DNA of 64,000 nucleotides, taken from NCBI GenBank assembly GCA_003551005.1, contig PULR01000063.1:1-64000 (forward strand), given 5' to 3'. The stretch's first letter is position 1; each line of letters opens with the position of its first letter. The stretch is from Mollicutes bacterium. GTDB taxonomy: Bacteria; Bacillota_I; Bacilli_A; Izemoplasmatales; Izemoplasmataceae. The notes beneath the pieces are model-generated. The model saw nothing but the letters and a program-made list of their open reading frames with translations. It made no database searches and was not told where the DNA came from. The position numbers and the translations under genes were made by a program. Shown piece by piece: positions 1 through 9,611 of this stretch.

Positions 1-563
1 CGCAATGCCACGAGATCATGGATTACTTGATGGTGCAGTTCAGCGATTCGAAGGACATCCATTTCAACTACTACTTCGACACGCCCGAAGGCGAGCTGGC
101 CGAGCGGGACATCACCCTGCGGGTGCGCACCATCCGCAAGGAGAAACACACCTCCTATCACCTCACCCTCAAGGTGCCCACCATCGACGAAGCGACCTAT
201 CTCGAATACCACCAGCGCCTGAGCGAACGCGAGATGCGCCGGATGGTCTACAACAACGAACTGCCCGAAGGCGAGATCAAGGACCTGGATTCCATCCACG
301 GCGGCGAGGTCCGCAACGTGAACATGATTCGCGTCAACCGCGTCTACGCGGAGTATCTCGACTTTTATGTCTACTTCGACAAGATCTCCCACCGGGGCCG
401 CACCTACTATGAAATCGGCACCCGCATCGATTCGTCCAAGGCCGAGGTGAATGAAGAGCAGGCCCAGGCCTTCAAGGACCTCCTCGCGGCTTTCGACATC
501 ACCTTCAAGCAGACGGACCGCCGCTCGCGGAAGTTCCGCTACCGCCCGAGACAAGGCGACTAA
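1..563 (+). CDS. CYTH-domain-like protein, 5' end truncated by window start
   Basis: Frame is open to the window edge (QCHEIMDYLM...); alternating charged beta-strand pattern (ITLRVRTIRKEKHTSYHLTLKVP) resembles the CYTH/YjbK family. Confidence 0.6.
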   Translation, partial: QCHEIMDYLMVQFSDSKDIHFNYYFDTPEGELAERDITLRVRTIRKEKHTSYHLTLKVPTIDEATYLEYHQRLSEREMRRMVYNNELPEGEIKDLDSIHGGEVRNVNMIRVNRVYAEYLDFYVYFDKISHRGRTYYEIGTRIDSSKAEVNEEQAQAFKDLLAAFDITFKQTDRRSRKFRYRPRQGD

Positions 564-570
564 AAAAAGA

Positions 571-622
571 AACCGGCCCGCTCGTCTGGGAGTCATCCCA
601 GAGCAAGCAGGCCGGTTTTTGT
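571..622. terminator. Bidirectional intrinsic terminator
   Basis: aaccggcc...ggccggttttt stem with T-tract on + and A-tract on the other side, between convergent genes. Confidence 0.8.
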
Positions 623-632
623 TATGGGCGGT

Positions 633-2234
633 TCAAAGCAGTACGAAGTAAACGCCGAGCACGGCCAGGTAGATCACCAGCAGATAGTTCGCCGTCTCGA
701 AGGCCAACCGGAACTTTCCGACGCGGGCGAGCGTACGGAACCCGCGGCTGAGCACGAACCTGACGAACAAGGCGCCAAAAGCAACCATGACGAGGAACTC
801 GAGCAGCCCGCCGAGGGTGAAGCGCGAGACATGCGCCAGATCCACATCGAGCAGCGTTTCGGCAAGCGGCACATGAAACAGACCGAACGCCATGCAGGCC
901 CCGGCGATCAACACCAGCGGCAGGACTTTGTGGATGTGGCTGAAGGGATAGCTCAGCTTTTTCTCACCGAAGAAAATCGCTGAAAGCTTGACGAAACCGG
1001 CGACGCTGCCGACGTTGATCAAGAAGACGGCATAGTAAAGCAGAGGCTCCCCTTCCAGCGCCCCGGTGATGAAAGACTTGGAGACATAGCCGTTTGTCAG
1101 CGGCGCACCGGCGATGGAGAGCATTCCGATGAACATCATCACAGTGGTCACAGGCATGGACTTTGCCACCCCGCGGATCTTGGCGAGCTCTTTCGTGCGA
1201 TAGACGACCACGATCAACCCGGCGCCAAGGAAGAGCAGCGCCTTGAAGAGCGCATGGTTGAGCACATGCAGCAACCCGCCCGAATAGCCGTCCATGACGA
1301 CGAGACCGACGAGGATGATGCCCAGCTGCGCGAGGGTGCTGTAGGCGAGCAGCTCCTTGATGTTCGTCTGCAGCACCGCGAAGACGGCGCCCACAAAGCC
1401 GGTCGCGAGACCGACGATCAAGAAGAAGGTCTCATACTCGATGCCGGCGGGTGCGAACATGTCGTTGAGGCGGATGAACATGTAGATGCCCGCCTTGACG
1501 ATGATGCCCGAAAGCAAGGCGCTGATCGGACTCGGGGCCGCGCCATGGGCCTTCGGCAGCCAGCTGAACAGCGGAAAAAGGGCCGCCTTGACGGTCGCGC
1601 CCGTCATCATCAGCACGAACGAAAGCTGAATGACTCTGTAATCGCCATGCCCGGCCATCTCGCCGCCGATAGCGGCGATGTTGAGCGTGCCGAAACTGTA
1701 ATATAGCAGAATCACGCCGATCAGGAAAGCAAGCACGCCGGCGGTGTTGATGAGCAGATAATAGATGCCCGCGCGGATCGAACTGCCGATCTTGCGGAAG
1801 GCGATCAGCACGGTGACAATGATCGTCATGAGCTCGAGGAAGACAAACAGGTTGAACAGGTCATTGGTCTGCAGCACGCCCATGAAGACACCCTGCAAAA
1901 ACAACAGGAAAAACAGGAACGTCGGGGAGGAATCGTGCTCGTCGTAGGTGTAGATGAGCACCATCCACCAGAGGAACAGCGACATGAACACGAACGGCAG
2001 GCTGAGCCGGTCGTTCAAAAGCGAGATGCCGATGCGCTCCTCCCAGCCGCCGATGACGATCAGCGTCTCGGAGAAGTCGGCCTGGAAATGCAGGGCATAA
2101 ACCACCGCAAAGACGGTGAGCACCGCCTGCATCACGAGGGCGATTTCGTGCGAACGCCTGGGCTGCAGCACATAAATCACAATCGCGGTGAGCACGGGCA
2201 GGAAGATCAGCAGCAGGGCGATGTTCGCCATCAT
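633..2234 (-). CDS. mrpD: Na+/H+ antiporter subunit D (Mrp/Mnh D, complex I ND-like)
   Basis: 533 aa multi-TM protein with KAALFPLFSWLPKAHGAAPSPISALLSGIIVKAGIY proton-channel motif. Confidence 0.93.
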   Translation of the reverse strand: MMANIALLLIFLPVLTAIVIYVLQPRRSHEIALVMQAVLTVFAVVYALHFQADFSETLIVIGGWEERIGISLLNDRLSLPFVFMSLFLWWMVLIYTYDEHDSSPTFLFFLLFLQGVFMGVLQTNDLFNLFVFLELMTIIVTVLIAFRKIGSSIRAGIYYLLINTAGVLAFLIGVILLYYSFGTLNIAAIGGEMAGHGDYRVIQLSFVLMMTGATVKAALFPLFSWLPKAHGAAPSPISALLSGIIVKAGIYMFIRLNDMFAPAGIEYETFFLIVGLATGFVGAVFAVLQTNIKELLAYSTLAQLGIILVGLVVMDGYSGGLLHVLNHALFKALLFLGAGLIVVVYRTKELAKIRGVAKSMPVTTVMMFIGMLSIAGAPLTNGYVSKSFITGALEGEPLLYYAVFLINVGSVAGFVKLSAIFFGEKKLSYPFSHIHKVLPLVLIAGACMAFGLFHVPLAETLLDVDLAHVSRFTLGGLLEFLVMVAFGALFVRFVLSRGFRTLARVGKFRLAFETANYLLVIYLAVLGVYFVLL

Positions 2235-2566
2235 GACGCATCACCCTTGCCGAAAATCTTCGACCACTCAATCGAGCCGTAGTGATGGAAGAGCTTGATA
2301 CAAAGCATCAACGCCAGCGCTGTGACGGTCGAGCCGATGACGATGGTGGTGATCATCAGCGCCTGCGGCAGCGGGTCGACGATGGCCACGACGTCCTCCC
2401 CGATAATCGGAATCGTCCCGCCCTCGAAGTTGCCGAGATTCAAAAACAGCAGGATGATGCCGGATTCGATGATGGTGATGCAGAAGACGCTCTTGATGAT
2501 GTTGTTGCTCGTGGCGAGACCGTAGAAACCGACGAGAATCACAATAAAAGTCAGTAGCGGATCCAT
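2231..2566 (-). CDS. mrpC: Na+/H+ antiporter subunit C (NuoK-like)
   Basis: 111 aa, VDPLPQALMITTIVIGSTVTALAL motif; overlaps mrpD start by 4 bp. Confidence 0.92.
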   Translation of the reverse strand: MDPLLTFIVILVGFYGLATSNNIIKSVFCITIIESGIILLFLNLGNFEGGTIPIIGEDVVAIVDPLPQALMITTIVIGSTVTALALMLCIKLFHHYGSIEWSKIFGKGDAS

Positions 2567-3271
2567 TCAACGACCCTCCTTGAGGAAGGCGGTGAAGATC
2601 GTCCACAGCCCGAAGGCAACCTTCAGACCGATGAGCACATTGAGGGTGACAAGATAGACGACCTGCCACTGCCGTCCGGCGGCCGGCGCGACGAAGTTGG
2701 TGAAAGCGGTCGAACGGGTGAAGAGGCTGAGCAGCGCCACGAGGATGATCGCCAGATAGAGCACTTTCTCGATGGTCACGATGCGCTTGATATCGGTCTC
2801 TTTATTTTTGTCGATGAAATAGAGGATGAGAATCGCCGTCGCGGCCAGGGCTCCGCCCTGGAAGCCTCCGCCCGGGGAGAGATGTCCATTGAGGATGATG
2901 TAGAGGCCGAATGCGAGCAGCAGCGGATAGACAAGCCTCGCAAAGGAGATGAACAGATCCGGGGTCTTGTATTTGTCGATCATGAAATTCGGGTTCTTGT
3001 CCGCGAAGTCGTGCTTGCTGACCCAGATGACGCCCGAGACGGCCACCAGCAGGATGCCCGCTTCAAACAGGCTGTCGAAGAGGCGATAATCCAGCAGGAT
3101 GCCGGTGACGAGGTTGTTCGAACCGGTCTCCTCGAAGCCGTGTTCGAAGAAATAATCCTTCGTCGCGTCGTTGTAGAGACTGGCGAGGTCGATGAGCGAA
3201 GCGGCGAAAAGACCGAAAACCACCGCCATGGCTGCAATCAGGATTAGTTTCCTACTCACCGAACTCAACAT
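2567..3271 (-). CDS. mrpB: MbhE-like segment fused to MrpB domain
   Basis: N-term NNLVTGILLDYRLFDSLFEAGILL resembles MrpA C-terminal/MbhE; C-term LSPGGGFQGGALAATAILI is MnhB-like. Confidence 0.85.
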   Translation of the reverse strand: MLSSVSRKLILIAAMAVVFGLFAASLIDLASLYNDATKDYFFEHGFEETGSNNLVTGILLDYRLFDSLFEAGILLVAVSGVIWVSKHDFADKNPNFMIDKYKTPDLFISFARLVYPLLLAFGLYIILNGHLSPGGGFQGGALAATAILILYFIDKNKETDIKRIVTIEKVLYLAIILVALLSLFTRSTAFTNFVAPAAGRQWQVVYLVTLNVLIGLKVAFGLWTIFTAFLKEGR

Positions 3272-3830
3272 CCTTGAAGGTCTGGACCTCGATGTCTGAA
3301 TAGTCCGCGGCCATTTCCTCGAGCTTGTGCATGAGGAGGCTCGATTCCTTTCCCTTCAGGTAATAAGTGCCGGTCTTTTCATCCTTGCTGACAATCAAGT
3401 CGACGTTGGTGCGTTCGCAGACATTCTGGTCGGGTCCCTCCATCTGGCAGATCATCGGGTCGTTGCAGATGTTCAGGTCCAGATGATAATGGTCCGTAAA
3501 CTGCTTGAGGAGGCGATAACCATACCCGGTGAACTCCTCGTCGCTGATGATGAAATCATCCATCGCCCGGTCCAGCACGATGAACTCGCGCTGACGGGAG
3601 ATGCTGATGACGTAGATAAGCGGGATGATCGCCGCCCCGATCGCCACTTCCGCAATGGCGACATCCGGGGCGTTGTTGATGACGTAAAGCGCCGAAACCA
3701 CTAACGAGAACGATGCAATCAGAATAATGATCGTGCGGTTGTTCTTGTGCAGCACGATCGCGATGGCGATGAAGATGAGCAGAATCTGCAGCGCATACGC
3801 CGTGATTTCCAGCAGTGTCAGATCAGCCAT
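3252..3830 (-). CDS. MbhD/DUF4040-like antiporter subunit with C-terminal soluble extension
   Basis: TM segments with NNAPDVAIAEVAIGAAIIPLIYVISI (MbhD/DUF4040 signature) followed by about 110 aa of soluble sequence. Confidence 0.8.
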   Translation of the reverse strand: MADLTLLEITAYALQILLIFIAIAIVLHKNNRTIIILIASFSLVVSALYVINNAPDVAIAEVAIGAAIIPLIYVISISRQREFIVLDRAMDDFIISDEEFTGYGYRLLKQFTDHYHLDLNICNDPMICQMEGPDQNVCERTNVDLIVSKDEKTGTYYLKGKESSLLMHKLEEMAADYSDIEVQTFKDVEFGE

Positions 3831-4176
3831 TGTCCGCAGCCTCCTTCTCTTCGGCTTCCAGCCGCTTGATGGGCACGCCTGTCAGGAAGGCGCTCCGGAT
3901 GACGACATGCGCGCTGATGGGGTTCGTAATCAGCAGGAAGCCCACCAGCAGCAAGAATCGGATTAGATAACGATAACAAAAATACAACGGCCCTTCGTCA
4001 TGACACACGATGGAGATCACCATCAATGCAAAAAGGACTACCAGACTCGAAATCGTGTCGATGATGGTCGCCGAGAGAAACCGGGTGTAGAGATTCTTCA
4101 GCCGGAAGAGACTCACCATCCCGAAAACAATCAGAATCCAGCTGAGGACGAGAAGAGCCATCGGGATTACGGTCAT
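3823..4176 (-). CDS. mrpG: Na+/H+ antiporter subunit G
   Basis: 117 aa, small TM protein with RFLSATIIDTISS...NPISAHVVIRSA pattern; position between F and MbhD-like. Confidence 0.85.
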   Translation of the reverse strand: MTVIPMALLVLSWILIVFGMVSLFRLKNLYTRFLSATIIDTISSLVVLFALMVISIVCHDEGPLYFCYRYLIRFLLLVGFLLITNPISAHVVIRSAFLTGVPIKRLEAEEKEAADNG

Positions 4177-4463
4177 TTTTCACGCCCCCCAGTCATGATG
4201 AATTTCGAAAGCAGCGTAATGGTCAGAAAGCCCACGATGCCATAGGCGATGGCGACATCAAGGACCAGCAGACTGTCGCTGACAGTGGCGAAGATCACCA
4301 CGAGCATGACCACCTTGATGCTGATCAGATTGACCATCAGGATGCGGTCCCAGATCGTCGGACCGATGAGCAGCCGGACAAGCCCGGCACCGATCGCGAG
4401 GATGAGCACGAACATCGTGAAATAGAGGAACCCTTCTAAAACAGCGCTGATCTCAAGCATCAA
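4173..4463 (-). CDS. mrpF: Na+/H+ antiporter subunit F
   Basis: 96 aa, LLIGPTIWDRILMVNLISIKVV...DVAIAYGIVGFL MnhF signature. Confidence 0.9.
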   Translation of the reverse strand: MMLEISAVLEGFLYFTMFVLILAIGAGLVRLLIGPTIWDRILMVNLISIKVVMLVVIFATVSDSLLVLDVAIAYGIVGFLTITLLSKFIMTGGREK

Positions 4464-4972
4464 AGGTCCCTCCTTTTGCGTCTGAGCAGCCGCTCGAATC
4501 GCTCACGGATCGGCGCCTCCACTTCCTCGCGGGACACCCCGATGCGGGATAAGGTGAGCACGGTCACGGTACGCTTTTTCATGTTGCTGTCGATGGTGAT
4601 CGTCCCCGGCGTCAGGGTGATCGAATTCGCGACGATGCCGACGTCGATGTCGGCCTCGACATCGAGCTGCATCGTGAAGACGATCGGCTCATAATGCCGG
4701 AAAATCAGGTTGAGGATGAAGATAATCGCCGCCTGAAAGATTCCGACTAACAAAAAAAAGACATAGTGGATCAAACGCCACGGCGAGAAGGAGCGATAAC
4801 TCTGCCCCTCCCCATAGACAGTCCGATGGGTCACCTCAGTCAGGACCACCGGAATCACGACGCCGGCGAGCACGGTCTCCGGCGAGAAGTTGAGGGCAAA
4901 GAGAAACCAGAACGCCACCAGGATCAGAAACAGTTTATAGCGGAGCTTGATGTATTCAAGCATGCCTTTCAC
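4460..4972 (-). CDS. mrpE: Na+/H+ antiporter subunit E
   Basis: 170 aa, NSITLTPGTITIDSNMKKRTVTVLTLSR MnhE signature. Confidence 0.9.
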   Translation of the reverse strand: MKGMLEYIKLRYKLFLILVAFWFLFALNFSPETVLAGVVIPVVLTEVTHRTVYGEGQSYRSFSPWRLIHYVFFLLVGIFQAAIIFILNLIFRHYEPIVFTMQLDVEADIDVGIVANSITLTPGTITIDSNMKKRTVTVLTLSRIGVSREEVEAPIRERFERLLRRKRRDL

Positions 4973-5066
4973 CTTCTGTTCTTTTGCAAAATCACTGATA
5001 TTATAACAGATTCACCAGTTAAATAAAACGTTTAGATGTCCTCGGGGCAAGCGTCATTCATGGTAT

Positions 5067-5900
5067 TCACCGCTTCGATGTACGATGAAGCCGCCACAAG
5101 CTAACCGGCAGCACCCCGAAGACAAACACCGCAGGCAGGGCCACCTCGAGTTCAGGAATCGCATCGAACGCGCCTTCGAAAACCCCGCGCCGCCAGAGGG
5201 TGTAAAAACCGTTGTGCGTCAGATGGATGAGAATCGGCACCCAGATCGAACGACTCCAGATGAAAGCGAGCCCGACCACAAGTCCGAGCGCGAAGGCGAC
5301 CAGCCCATCGACCACGTTCATCTGATACACCGCGAACAAAAAGGCAGTCAGCACGAGACTCATCCACAGCGACGCCCGCTGGCGTTCGAATACGCGGAAA
5401 AGAATGCCGCGGAAGAAAATCTCCTCGAAGAAAGGGGCGAACAGCACCATCGCGAACACCATCGCCGTCGCCTCCCCTTCCGCGACCACCTCGAGCCGCG
5501 ACTGCAGCTCCGCGAGAGTCACGGGAAAGAAATGCCGCACCAGCCGCAGCAAAGAGCTGCTCAAGAAGACAATCGACACGCCGATGGGGATGGCAAGAAG
5601 CAGACTGTTTTGCCTCGGGGGATAGAGCCGCGAGTGACGGATGAAATCACGCCGCAGAAGGAAGCGGACGGCGCCATAAAGAAGGCTCAGCACCGCCACC
5701 ACGAAAAGCAGCCCGTAGAAATCCAGCCGGAAGAGCCAGACATGCAGGGCTTCCTCACCCAAGTCCAGTCCGGCCAGCGCCAAAAGATGGAAGAACGCCT
5801 CGGCGCCGTGGGTGAACAGCAGGTTGAGAAGCAGAGCACTCAGGGAGAGGATAAGCACCACCGAGACGAGCCTCGCGAAAAAAAGCAGCGTGGATTTCAA
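5067..5900 (-). CDS. CPBP family intramembrane metalloprotease
   Basis: FAPFFEEIFFRGILFRVFER and HLTHNGFYTLW motifs (EExxxR, HxxxN). Confidence 0.88.
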   Translation of the reverse strand: MKSTLLFFARLVSVVLILSLSALLLNLLFTHGAEAFFHLLALAGLDLGEEALHVWLFRLDFYGLLFVVAVLSLLYGAVRFLLRRDFIRHSRLYPPRQNSLLLAIPIGVSIVFLSSSLLRLVRHFFPVTLAELQSRLEVVAEGEATAMVFAMVLFAPFFEEIFFRGILFRVFERQRASLWMSLVLTAFLFAVYQMNVVDGLVAFALGLVVGLAFIWSRSIWVPILIHLTHNGFYTLWRRGVFEGAFDAIPELEVALPAVFVFGVLPVSLWRLHRTSKR

Positions 5901-6574
5901 TCCGACGCCTCCCGTCTTTGAAATACGTACAGCCGGTTCTCCTGTTCACGGTTTTTCCCCAACCACACTTTCGTCTCTTGAATGCAGGTGAAAGCGGGGG
6001 CGAAACGTTCGAACCAGGCAGCGTCACCATGGTTCAGAAGATATAGACCGCCAGGCTCCTGATACAAGGACTCCTCCACGTGTTCAAGCCCCTCGGCTTC
6101 AAGCGTCTCGGCGTCTAGATAAGGATTCATTTTCACCAGCAGCCTGCCCCCGGGTTTCAAGATGCGCGCAAGGGCATCGATCGTCCGCAGAGCATCGGCC
6201 TCGGTCAGGTTGTCGAGGATGTTGGAGAGAATCGCCCCGTCGAAGGCTGAATCCGCGAACACATCGAGCACTTCTGTCGACCCCTGCTTGAGATGGACAC
6301 TCCCGCCGGCCTTGGCGAATAATGCCTCGGCGGCCTCGAGGGCGCTGCTCGATAAATCCACGCCCGTGCACTCGGCCTGTCGCACCTTCGAAAGACGCAA
6401 AAGCATCCGTCCCGACCCGCAGCCGAAGTCCAGCACGCGTCCGCGCGCCTCGACAAGCGTATCCAGCGCGGCATCCAATGTTTCATCCCCGCTGCTCAGC
6501 GAGGCTTCCGCCGAGGATTCGTGCCCGGCGAAGACCTGATCCCAGAAACGACGTGTCTGCTCATAAGCAGCCAT
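5897..6574 (-). CDS. Class I SAM-dependent methyltransferase
   Basis: VLDFGCGSGRMLLRLSK motif I; 4 bp overlap with the CPBP gene. Confidence 0.9.
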   Translation of the reverse strand: MAAYEQTRRFWDQVFAGHESSAEASLSSGDETLDAALDTLVEARGRVLDFGCGSGRMLLRLSKVRQAECTGVDLSSSALEAAEALFAKAGGSVHLKQGSTEVLDVFADSAFDGAILSNILDNLTEADALRTIDALARILKPGGRLLVKMNPYLDAETLEAEGLEHVEESLYQEPGGLYLLNHGDAAWFERFAPAFTCIQETKVWLGKNREQENRLYVFQRREASD

Positions 6575-6593
6575 CCGGTGTCCTCCTCATCAT

Positions 6594-7193
6594 TCAAGTC
6601 TCGAGCGAAAGCAGCGCGATGACGGTCTTCGCATCCTGTATGTCGCCGCTTTTCGCCAGCTGCACCGCTTCGTCTAGAGGCATCCTGACAATTTCAATGT
6701 CTTCGTCCTCATCCCCCTCGGGCGGCGCCTTTAGCAATTCAACCTCCTGGGCGACGAATATCTCGATCTGCTCGTTGGAGAAGCCGATGGCCGAGTAGAT
6801 GGTCGAGATCGGCTCGAGGTCCTTTGCACGATAGCCGGTCTCCTCTTCGAGCTCGCGCACGGCACAGACGCGTCCATCTTCCGTCGCCTCATCCTTCTTG
6901 CCCGCGGGGATCTCGAGACTGTCGACGCCCGCGGCATAGCGGTGCTGACGGACAAGCACGACTTCCTTTTCGGGTGTGATCGGCAGCACGGCGGCGGCCC
7001 CGACGTGCTCGACGACCACGCGCCGCCCTTCTTTTCCCGAAGGCAGCGCGACCGTATCCTCATAGACCTGCAGGAAGTCGCAATCGTATTTCAATTCACG
7101 CGCGAGTTGTTTTTCGCGCTTCACCATAGTCATCCCTTTCCTTTCAGCACAAGTAAGCTCCTCAATCAGGGGCCTGCTCCCATTATGCGACAA
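6594..7193 (-). CDS. NUDIX hydrolase (ADP-ribose pyrophosphatase type)
   Basis: GX5EX7REUXEEXGU: AGKKDEATEDGRVCAVRELEEETGY. Confidence 0.9.
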   Translation of the reverse strand: MSHNGSRPLIEELTCAERKGMTMVKREKQLARELKYDCDFLQVYEDTVALPSGKEGRRVVVEHVGAAAVLPITPEKEVVLVRQHRYAAGVDSLEIPAGKKDEATEDGRVCAVRELEEETGYRAKDLEPISTIYSAIGFSNEQIEIFVAQEVELLKAPPEGDEDEDIEIVRMPLDEAVQLAKSGDIQDAKTVIALLSLET

Positions 7194-7223
7194 ACCCCCG
7201 CCGCTTGCAAGCGACGGGCGGTC

Positions 7224-8588
7224 TTACCGATGGCGCGTGACGGTGAAACGTTTGAGCGTGTAGGGTTCGCCCGGGCCGATGCCGGCTTTTTTGAGGGCGA
7301 CGGCGAGTTGCTTCCGGGCGGTGTCGATGCCTTCAAGGTCTGGAAGCAGTATCCCTCGCCGGTCCCCGGCTTCGACGAGGATGCCGTATTCGGCCGGGTC
7401 GAGGTCCTCGAACGTCGTCCGTTCGGCGGGCTCGAGCACGTCGACCTTGATCTCGAGCTCGTCGAGCTCCTCACGTTCAACTGGCGGGAACCTGGGATCC
7501 TGCCTCGCGGCCGCCACCGCGGCAGCCGCAATCTCTTCGGGCAGGGAGCTGTGCTGCGCGCGCTCCGTACCGATGCACCCGCGCAGATTCCCATCCTTGA
7601 ATAGCGTGACGAAGGTTCCCCTCGGCGCTTCCTTAAAAAGCGCTTCGGCGGCGGAAGCATCCAAGGCGATGCGGCCGTGTTTTAGGTAGCTCTGCAAAGC
7701 TCCGCGGGCGAGACGCACGTGCGGGGAGGGGCTCTGCTTCGCCTCGTCTGAAGAGGCTTCCTGCTTGCTTTTGGACTCTGAAGCTGCGTCCTTGACTGAG
7801 TAGGAGACCACCGCGTATCCGACCCCGAAGGGCCCTTCGTAACTGTGGAAGTGCGCATCCACATCCAGACCCTCTAGCGCGCCGCCCATCATGGTGAAAG
7901 GGCGCAGGCCGCATTCGGCGGCGCGCTCGGTGAGGGAGGCGTCGAACGTGGCGAGGCGCTCGAACTGCTTGCTTCTGAGGACTTCGACAAGCTGCTCATC
8001 GAAGAGGGGACCTTCCTCAGCGAAGCCGTAGGGCCCCTCGTGCTTGAGTCTATGCGAGAGATCACCGCTGGCGATAAGCACCACGCGGCGCTCTGTGCGT
8101 TCGACCGCGTGATGGATGGCCAGCCCGGCGCGAAGGTGGTCGTGAAGGCGCAAACCGGAAGGGGAGAGGCGGACAAGCCGGAAGGCAGAATACGCCTCCT
8201 CGATGAAATGCAGCGGCACCATCGCGCCATGGTCGAGCGCATCCCCCGAAGCGCCTTCAAGGCCCCCGGGCAGCCCGGCTTCGCGATAGGCATCGGCGAT
8301 GGCTTCACAAAGCGTTGTGTCCAACTCATAGGAGAAAACGGCCTCCGGCGCACCGAACTGCGCGAGCGACCCTTCGACCTTATCTCCCGGAGTGATGTGG
8401 AAATAATCGGCATAGGCCGGCGCGTGCGGGGAGATGAGAATCACGGTGTCAGGGGCTTTCTTTGCGATATCCGCGGCAACCCGCCGAAAACCCTCCAGCG
8501 TGTCGGCGATGTGACGCTCCTTGCCCCGGCCCACCGCGCGGTGGGCGAGCGGGGGATGAGGGACGACATAGGCGCCAAGGATCGGCAT
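7224..8588 (-). CDS. AmmeMemoRadiSam protein: Memo-like (B) domain fused to AMMECR1 (A) domain
   Basis: N-term GAYVVPHPPLAH...DTVILISPHAP and LIASGDLSHRLK (Memo/extradiol dioxygenase fold); C-term GTFVTLFKDGNLRGCIGT (AMMECR1). Confidence 0.92.
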   Translation of the reverse strand: MPILGAYVVPHPPLAHRAVGRGKERHIADTLEGFRRVAADIAKKAPDTVILISPHAPAYADYFHITPGDKVEGSLAQFGAPEAVFSYELDTTLCEAIADAYREAGLPGGLEGASGDALDHGAMVPLHFIEEAYSAFRLVRLSPSGLRLHDHLRAGLAIHHAVERTERRVVLIASGDLSHRLKHEGPYGFAEEGPLFDEQLVEVLRSKQFERLATFDASLTERAAECGLRPFTMMGGALEGLDVDAHFHSYEGPFGVGYAVVSYSVKDAASESKSKQEASSDEAKQSPSPHVRLARGALQSYLKHGRIALDASAAEALFKEAPRGTFVTLFKDGNLRGCIGTERAQHSSLPEEIAAAAVAAARQDPRFPPVEREELDELEIKVDVLEPAERTTFEDLDPAEYGILVEAGDRRGILLPDLEGIDTARKQLAVALKKAGIGPGEPYTLKRFTVTRHR

Positions 8589-8618
8589 GAAACCACCTCC
8601 GGAATGGGTGTGAAATCG

Positions 8619-9497
8619 TTAGACGTTCCCTAAGCGGATATTCCGCATCCCGTGTTTGCGGCCGATGCGGCGGGCCCGCTTGAGCGTGGGGAGGGGCGTG
8701 GGCGGACGGGTGGACTTCCAGGCGGGGAAGAAGCGGGAGAGATGCCAGGGCGTGTCCGCCTTCAGATTGGACGAAAGCGCGGCGGCGATGGCTTCGAGGG
8801 AATCCTCGCTGTCGTTGATGCCGGGGATGATCAGCGTGGTCACTTCCAGATGCTTCCCGGCCTGCTGCAGGCGGCGCATCGTCTCCATCACGGGCGCGGC
8901 ACGCGCGCCGCAGTGCCGCCGATACATCTCGTCGGAGGGGCCCTTGTAATCGATGTTCGCCGCATCGAGGTAAGGCAGGATGTCCTCAAGGGGCGCGGGG
9001 TTGATGAATCCGTTCGAGACCCAGATGTTTTTCAGGCCGGCCTCGTGGGCGAGACGCATGATCGAAAGCGCGTATTCAAAATAGATCGTCGGTTCGGAAT
9101 AGGTCGCCGCCAGGCTTTCACAGCCATATCGGCGGGCAAGTTCGACGTGGGTCTCTGGCTCGAGGAAGCGACCCTTGATGCGGCGGTTCTGCTTCGGACT
9201 CTGGGAGAGGGCGTAGTTCTGGCACCATCCGCAGCGCATGTTGCAGCCGACCGCCGCATAGGAATAGGACCATGTCCCCGGTAAAAACGCATGCAGCGGT
9301 TTCTTCTCGATCGGGTCGATGGCGGAAGCCGCGGTCATGCCATAATTCAACGCATACAGGGTTCCCCCGCGATTCTCTCTCACGCCGCACAGACCGCGGC
9401 TTCCCGCTTCAATCCGACACTCGTGCGGACAAAGCCCACAGCGCACGGCGGATGACTCGAGCCGTTCATAATGCATCGCTTCTTTCATGGGTCCCAC
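8619..9497 (-). CDS. amrS: AmmeMemoRadiSam system radical SAM enzyme
   Basis: Radical SAM CNMRCGWCQNYALSQ plus N-terminal CGLCPHECRI; adjacent to the Memo/AMMECR1 gene. Confidence 0.92.
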   Translation of the reverse strand: MGPMKEAMHYERLESSAVRCGLCPHECRIEAGSRGLCGVRENRGGTLYALNYGMTAASAIDPIEKKPLHAFLPGTWSYSYAAVGCNMRCGWCQNYALSQSPKQNRRIKGRFLEPETHVELARRYGCESLAATYSEPTIYFEYALSIMRLAHEAGLKNIWVSNGFINPAPLEDILPYLDAANIDYKGPSDEMYRRHCGARAAPVMETMRRLQQAGKHLEVTTLIIPGINDSEDSLEAIAAALSSNLKADTPWHLSRFFPAWKSTRPPTPLPTLKRARRIGRKHGMRNIRLGNV

Positions 9498-9611
9498 CCC
9501 CTTCTCATCTTCATTATACCCGCCAGTCCGACGACCTTCAACGTGGCTTTTACCCGGGTGTTTCCATCACACGCCTCTCATGGTAGGATAAATTTGTAAG
9601 GAGGGCGATTC

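Noticed and set aside
5085-5921. 278-aa + strand ORF
   Set aside because: Antisense to the CPBP protease; highly charged shadow translation.
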